From positions 87,716,472 to 87,780,471 of the forward strand of contig CM060707.1 of NCBI GenBank assembly GCA_030686995.1: DNA of 64,000 nucleotides, in the 5' to 3' direction. The position numbers and the translations under genes are program-made. Of this stretch, positions 60,066 to 64,000 are shown in pieces. Position 1 is the stretch's first letter. Each line of letters opens with the position of its first letter. Source of the stretch: Artemisia argyi (taxonomy: Eukaryota > Streptophyta > Magnoliopsida > Asterales > Asteraceae). The notes below the pieces were generated by a model. That model worked only from the letters and a program-made list of their open reading frames with translations. It was not told the origin of the DNA and searched no databases.

Positions 60066-60959
60066 TTTTGCAAAAAGCCTGGGGGGATATTCGAACCCCA
60101 GACCTCTTGTTTGCCCACGACACAACACACAACACAAACACCACTTGCCCTTGGGTCTTTGTTCTGTTGTAACTTGCGAAATTTAATATATACCCCTTTT
60201 TGTTTGCATTGAATCATTTTAAGCTTAACAGCTTTTCTAGCTTATTTTCACATTAGACCACAACTTTTTATACTCTTTAAAAATTAATTTTAACTTTTAG
60301 GATTTTTATAAAAAAGTTTCAGATTTTTAGTAAATGTAATTTATTTATTTGAATTTAATTTGTGTTATTTAGTTTTTTACTCATTATAAATAGAATTTTA
60401 GTCGAAAAATTAATTTTCTTTTTTCAAAAATTTTCTTTTGTCATTTGGTACGTAAGAAAATTAATTAGAAACCCGTAGTACGTTTGGAACTCAAAATTCA
60501 CGTTTTATTTTGCGCACTCGCGTAATTTTTAAATAAACGTCACGTTTCTAATTTGGTTTACGTTTTAGGATTCCCGATACCTAATCATGTTTTCCCGTAG
60601 TGTTTTAGGTGTTTCTTAGTTTACTAGTTGCCTTAGGTTAATTTATTTTTACTTTCGTTCATTAATTTTCAAATTCGTTAATTTAACGTACCATAAAACC
60701 AAATAACCTTTCCAATCATACAAAATTTTAATCCCAATCTCATTCGAAGCTTTCTATTTACACCTCGTTGGGGTACGACCCGGGAAATCATATCCCGGTC
60801 TCACAATTTGAATATCACTTTCACAAGTTTTGCGAGGTAATCGTTTCCTAAAGGGTTTACTCGTATTACTTCACGTTTATTTGTCTCACGACAAATTAAA
60901 CTTCACGTTTGTTGATATTTTGATAAATTGTTGTTTACACATCAAACCACAATGAATCA

Positions 60960-63900
60960 TTCATATATGGCAAAAATGATGCTTGTGACTACTTTGGAAC
61001 AGTTACAATTCCAACCCTCCATTTTCAGCTAATTACAAATTGGTCCTTGTGATATTTATTAAAACCAAAATGGACCCTTGTTGTTTATTTCGCCCAACTG
61101 CCAAATCCAAGCCCACCTATCCTACCCTAACCCATCACCCAAGCCCAAAACCAAAATAAATATAAAAAGCCCACCCCAGGGTCAAACCAAACAACCAGCC
61201 CAACCCCACCACCAATTAATACTCCCCCGTTTTATATTCCCAGGGTCAACACAACATTTGACCTCCACCTCCTCCCCCACTTGCCTGCTAATACCCTGCA
61301 AACACTCAACCCCCCTCACCCACTGCTACCATTCCCATACCTTGTTCCCCACTAGTCCCCTTTAAGTCCAAAAATCAATAATTGCTCACAAAACTCCACT
61401 AGTAAAACGGCCAATTTGTTCTTACCCGTTTCCCGCCAAAAAGCTTTAAATGGCCCAGATGAGTTTCAAGCATCTAAGGGACCATAATTAAAGTGGGAAA
61501 AGCAGAGAAAGTCTCTAGGGTCTATAAAAATAAAAAAGACAGAAGAATAGAGAGGCAATTAGATTAGTGTAGTTTTTAGTTATGTCGTATTAGTATAGCT
61601 TTTACCATTTCAGTTGTAAGTTTTATTTTTCTTATGTAATTTCAATTACTTCTGTAATCAAAACCTGTTCCACTCTTTTAATTCAAGTTTGCTTGTGAAA
61701 AATTCAATTTTGACATATTTAAGTGAAAGTGACAAATTCATTTAAATTTGTTAAAAAGTTGTTGTTTCCCATTTGTTTAAGCTTATTTATCTTAGTTATA
61801 AGCATCCTTAAGTTTCTGATCAATCAAAGCAAGTGTAATTTCAGAAATTTAAAAATACAAAAAAAAAAAAATTAGAATAAAATAAATAAAAATAAAAAAA
61901 TCAGTCTCATTGATGAAGAAGGCAAGGAGCAAAGTTCATACTGGATTGCTTTAGTTTAGTGCCTCATGGGAGGTATTAGGATAAGATTTGAACTCTTGGA
62001 TCATGTGTTTCTGAGCTTGGATTAACTGTGAGCAACCTTCTTAATTTTTAGTTTATCACTGTAATAGTGTTTTTAGGTGCTTGTTACTGATTTTCTTTGC
62101 TTAACTTGTGTTTCTAGTTGTTAGTTAGTCATGATTTAGTGTAGCTTCTGTAGTTTTGTTAGCCTTTGGATTAACATCCTTTTTCACTGTCCAAATTAGC
62201 TTAGACTGCACCTAGGTAATTTAGTTGTTCTTGGTTGTTCTTTCCTGATTATTCATCTTTAATACCAGTTTAGGGATAGGATTTGATCATTAGTCTAGGT
62301 CTTGTATGCTTAAAACTACAAAACCTAGTGTAACTAGTCAATTAAAGGGGTGTTTGGTTCTAGAGTAATCCCCTTGTTCCCTTAGGTTTTTGTTGTTGTT
62401 TGTGTTTAAAACATGTTTACCTAAGTCACATTAGGTTAATGGAACTAATAAACTAAGTCTCTATTCATCAAAAAGTCAAAAACCTACTTAATCCCCCTCA
62501 CAGTTAACTGTGAGGGAATTTGAGATCCACAAACCCTTTACATTAGTTTATAACTGGTATCTTTAGCTTAGAATAGTTTTAACATTGCTTATTACATGTT
62601 TCTTAACCAGTAATGATCAACCAAACTTCACCAAAGTCAACTTTCTATGTTTATAAAAAAAAGTCAAGTTTAATTTGTGTAGAAATCCAAAAATTGGGTG
62701 AATTATTATGAATTTTGTGTGGTGTTTTAGGACTTGCGCTTTTTAGAATAAGTAGTCTCCTAGCTTAATTTTTAAGTTCCATTGTCATTGTATTTTTGTG
62801 AATTTTCTTGTGAACCCCACATTGGCTCAAACTCACTTGTAGTAGAAGTAACCTCCCCTGCTGCAGCAACTGTCTCCAACACCACCACTTTGGTGGCTCA
62901 TCCTGGCCACCTCAGTGGGTCCGACACGCCCAAGTTAGGTTCTTTCAACCCCCCCTGGGACCCACTTGAATTCATCCATAATCTCTGTCCCATTTTTTGT
63001 GTTCAAATAAGAAAGTGAAATTGCTTATTGTGGTTCATGGGCTTATCCTGTGAGCTTATTTGTTATATTCTTGCTTAATCATGTCCAAACAACCTATTTG
63101 AATCAGAATCCACCCTTGTGGACCCCACATAAGCTAATTTGAGCTTATTTTCTTGTTTGTTCAACCAAAGTCAACTGTGCAAGCTTTTAAGCTTGCATTT
63201 GGCTTATTTTTAAGTTCTTAAAATGTTGTCTTCATAAAAGTTTCATGTTTTAAGTATTTAAAAAGATTTGTAAAAAAAAATCCAGAAAAACCAATTTTAA
63301 AATAAGTGATAGTTTCTATTTAATTTAATTTATCTTTTTAATTTTCCTTTTCAGATTTTTATTAAGTAACTTGCAATTTTATATTTTTCTTAATTTCCTT
63401 TTATCTTTAAGTACTTTCAATAATTTTTCCAGATTTTTATATGGTCATTTAGTATTTACTAGATTTAATATTAGTTTTATTATTAATTAATTAATATTTA
63501 AGTATTAAATAGCAAAATTTGTTTTTAGAAAGTAATACCTAGTTTTTATATTTTTTCTAGCTTTTATATGTTATAAAGTAATTTTAGAATTTTTCCTAGA
63601 ATTTTTACTGTTCATCTTCTAGTTTTTATAATTTAAATAGTTTAATTAGTAATTAATTAATAATTAGAATAATAATTAGTAAAATAGTCTAAAAGTATAT
63701 AAAACAAACTTTTTATAATTTTTTAAGATTCCTGTGATGGTTAATTAGGTTTGTAAAATTTTTCTTAATTTTCTAAGTCCTTTTTGTATTTTTAATAATT
63801 CAAATTAGTTTAATTAGGTAATTAATATTAAATTAGTAATTAATTAATATAAAATCCACAAAAAGACATATTTTTAGTTTTAAAATTTGTTTTTAGTTCT

Positions 63901-64000
63901 TTTATAATTTTAGAAATTTAATTTTCATTTTTCTAGTATTCAAATAATAGTATATTGTATTTAAGTTATTAAAATATTAATAATTAGTATTAAATAGTAT
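60960..64000 (+). mobile_element. Diverged LTR of a B-like element, truncated by the window end
   Basis: Non-coding, but parallels the B LTR read in its own orientation: GGTCCTTGTG-type words (61030-61085), a possible TATA (TCTATAAAAATA near 61521), the CCACCACTTTGGTGG and GGGTCC blocks (62880-62960, compare 13010-13140), AAGTCAACTG and GCTTATT words, then a long AT-rich tail of AATTAATTA (63250-64000, compare 11860-12770). Divergence is much greater than between the two B LTRs, so this is another, older family member. Element A is inserted near its start. Open frames here are chance. Confidence 0.72.

Overview
The window is plant nuclear DNA made almost entirely of LTR retrotransposons nested inside one another. 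I see no ordinary host gene, tRNA, rRNA or CRISPR. Evidence for a plant: a Ty3/gypsy chromovirus with a C-terminal chromodomain (Tekay-like), Athila-like gypsy elements primed by tRNA-Asp, and a Ty1/copia element primed by initiator tRNA-Met. The copia element has an extra ORF after pol of a type I associate with Asteraceae (daisy family) genomes, so an Asteraceae source is likely, though this is inference from memory of related proteins.

Layout. (1) 1-6094: 3' part of a Tekay-like chromovirus (RT, RNase H, integrase, chromodomain) and its 3.6-kb 3' LTR (2507-6094). It is inserted in the 3' UTR of Athila-like element A. (2) 6095-60959: element A as a tandem LTR-sharing dimer: the 3' UTR of a first copy (6095-7118), a shared LTR (7119-10829), then a second internal region ending at the LTR 54313-60959. 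(3) Element B (11534-27355, minus strand, TSD GTGGC) is a complete but decayed Athila-like relative inserted in the gag of A. (4) Element C (30866-51249, TSD AAGCT), a copia element, sits in the RT/RNase H region of A. (5) Element D (32478-42941, TSD ACATC) sits in the gag of C. It has four near-identical LTRs separated by three 720-bp non-coding internal segments. (6) E (56971-59936, TSD GTAAA) is a solo LTR in the 3' LTR of A; its empty site is seen in the other A LTR. (7) 60960-64000: a diverged LTR of a B-like element, the oldest layer, into which A inserted. Insertion order: B-like LTR, then A, then Tekay, B, C and E, then D within C.

All coding regions are broken by stops, many of them explained by C-to-T (or G-to-A) changes, plus a few frameshifts. 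The most interesting signals are non-coding. The 3' UTRs of A and B carry three or four tandem modules that fold as H-type pseudoknots with compensating changes in the second stem, and one such module also occurs in the unrelated copia element C. Three chromovirus-type LTR families share intron-like signals (GTGAGT donor, TGAC branch, CAG acceptor) at matching places. Element C carries an 11-nt word (GGTACTGCYAG and variants) in its LTRs, gag, pol and 3' UTR. The four-LTR array D has one TSD pair at its outer ends and a two-type LTR pattern that suggests recombination.
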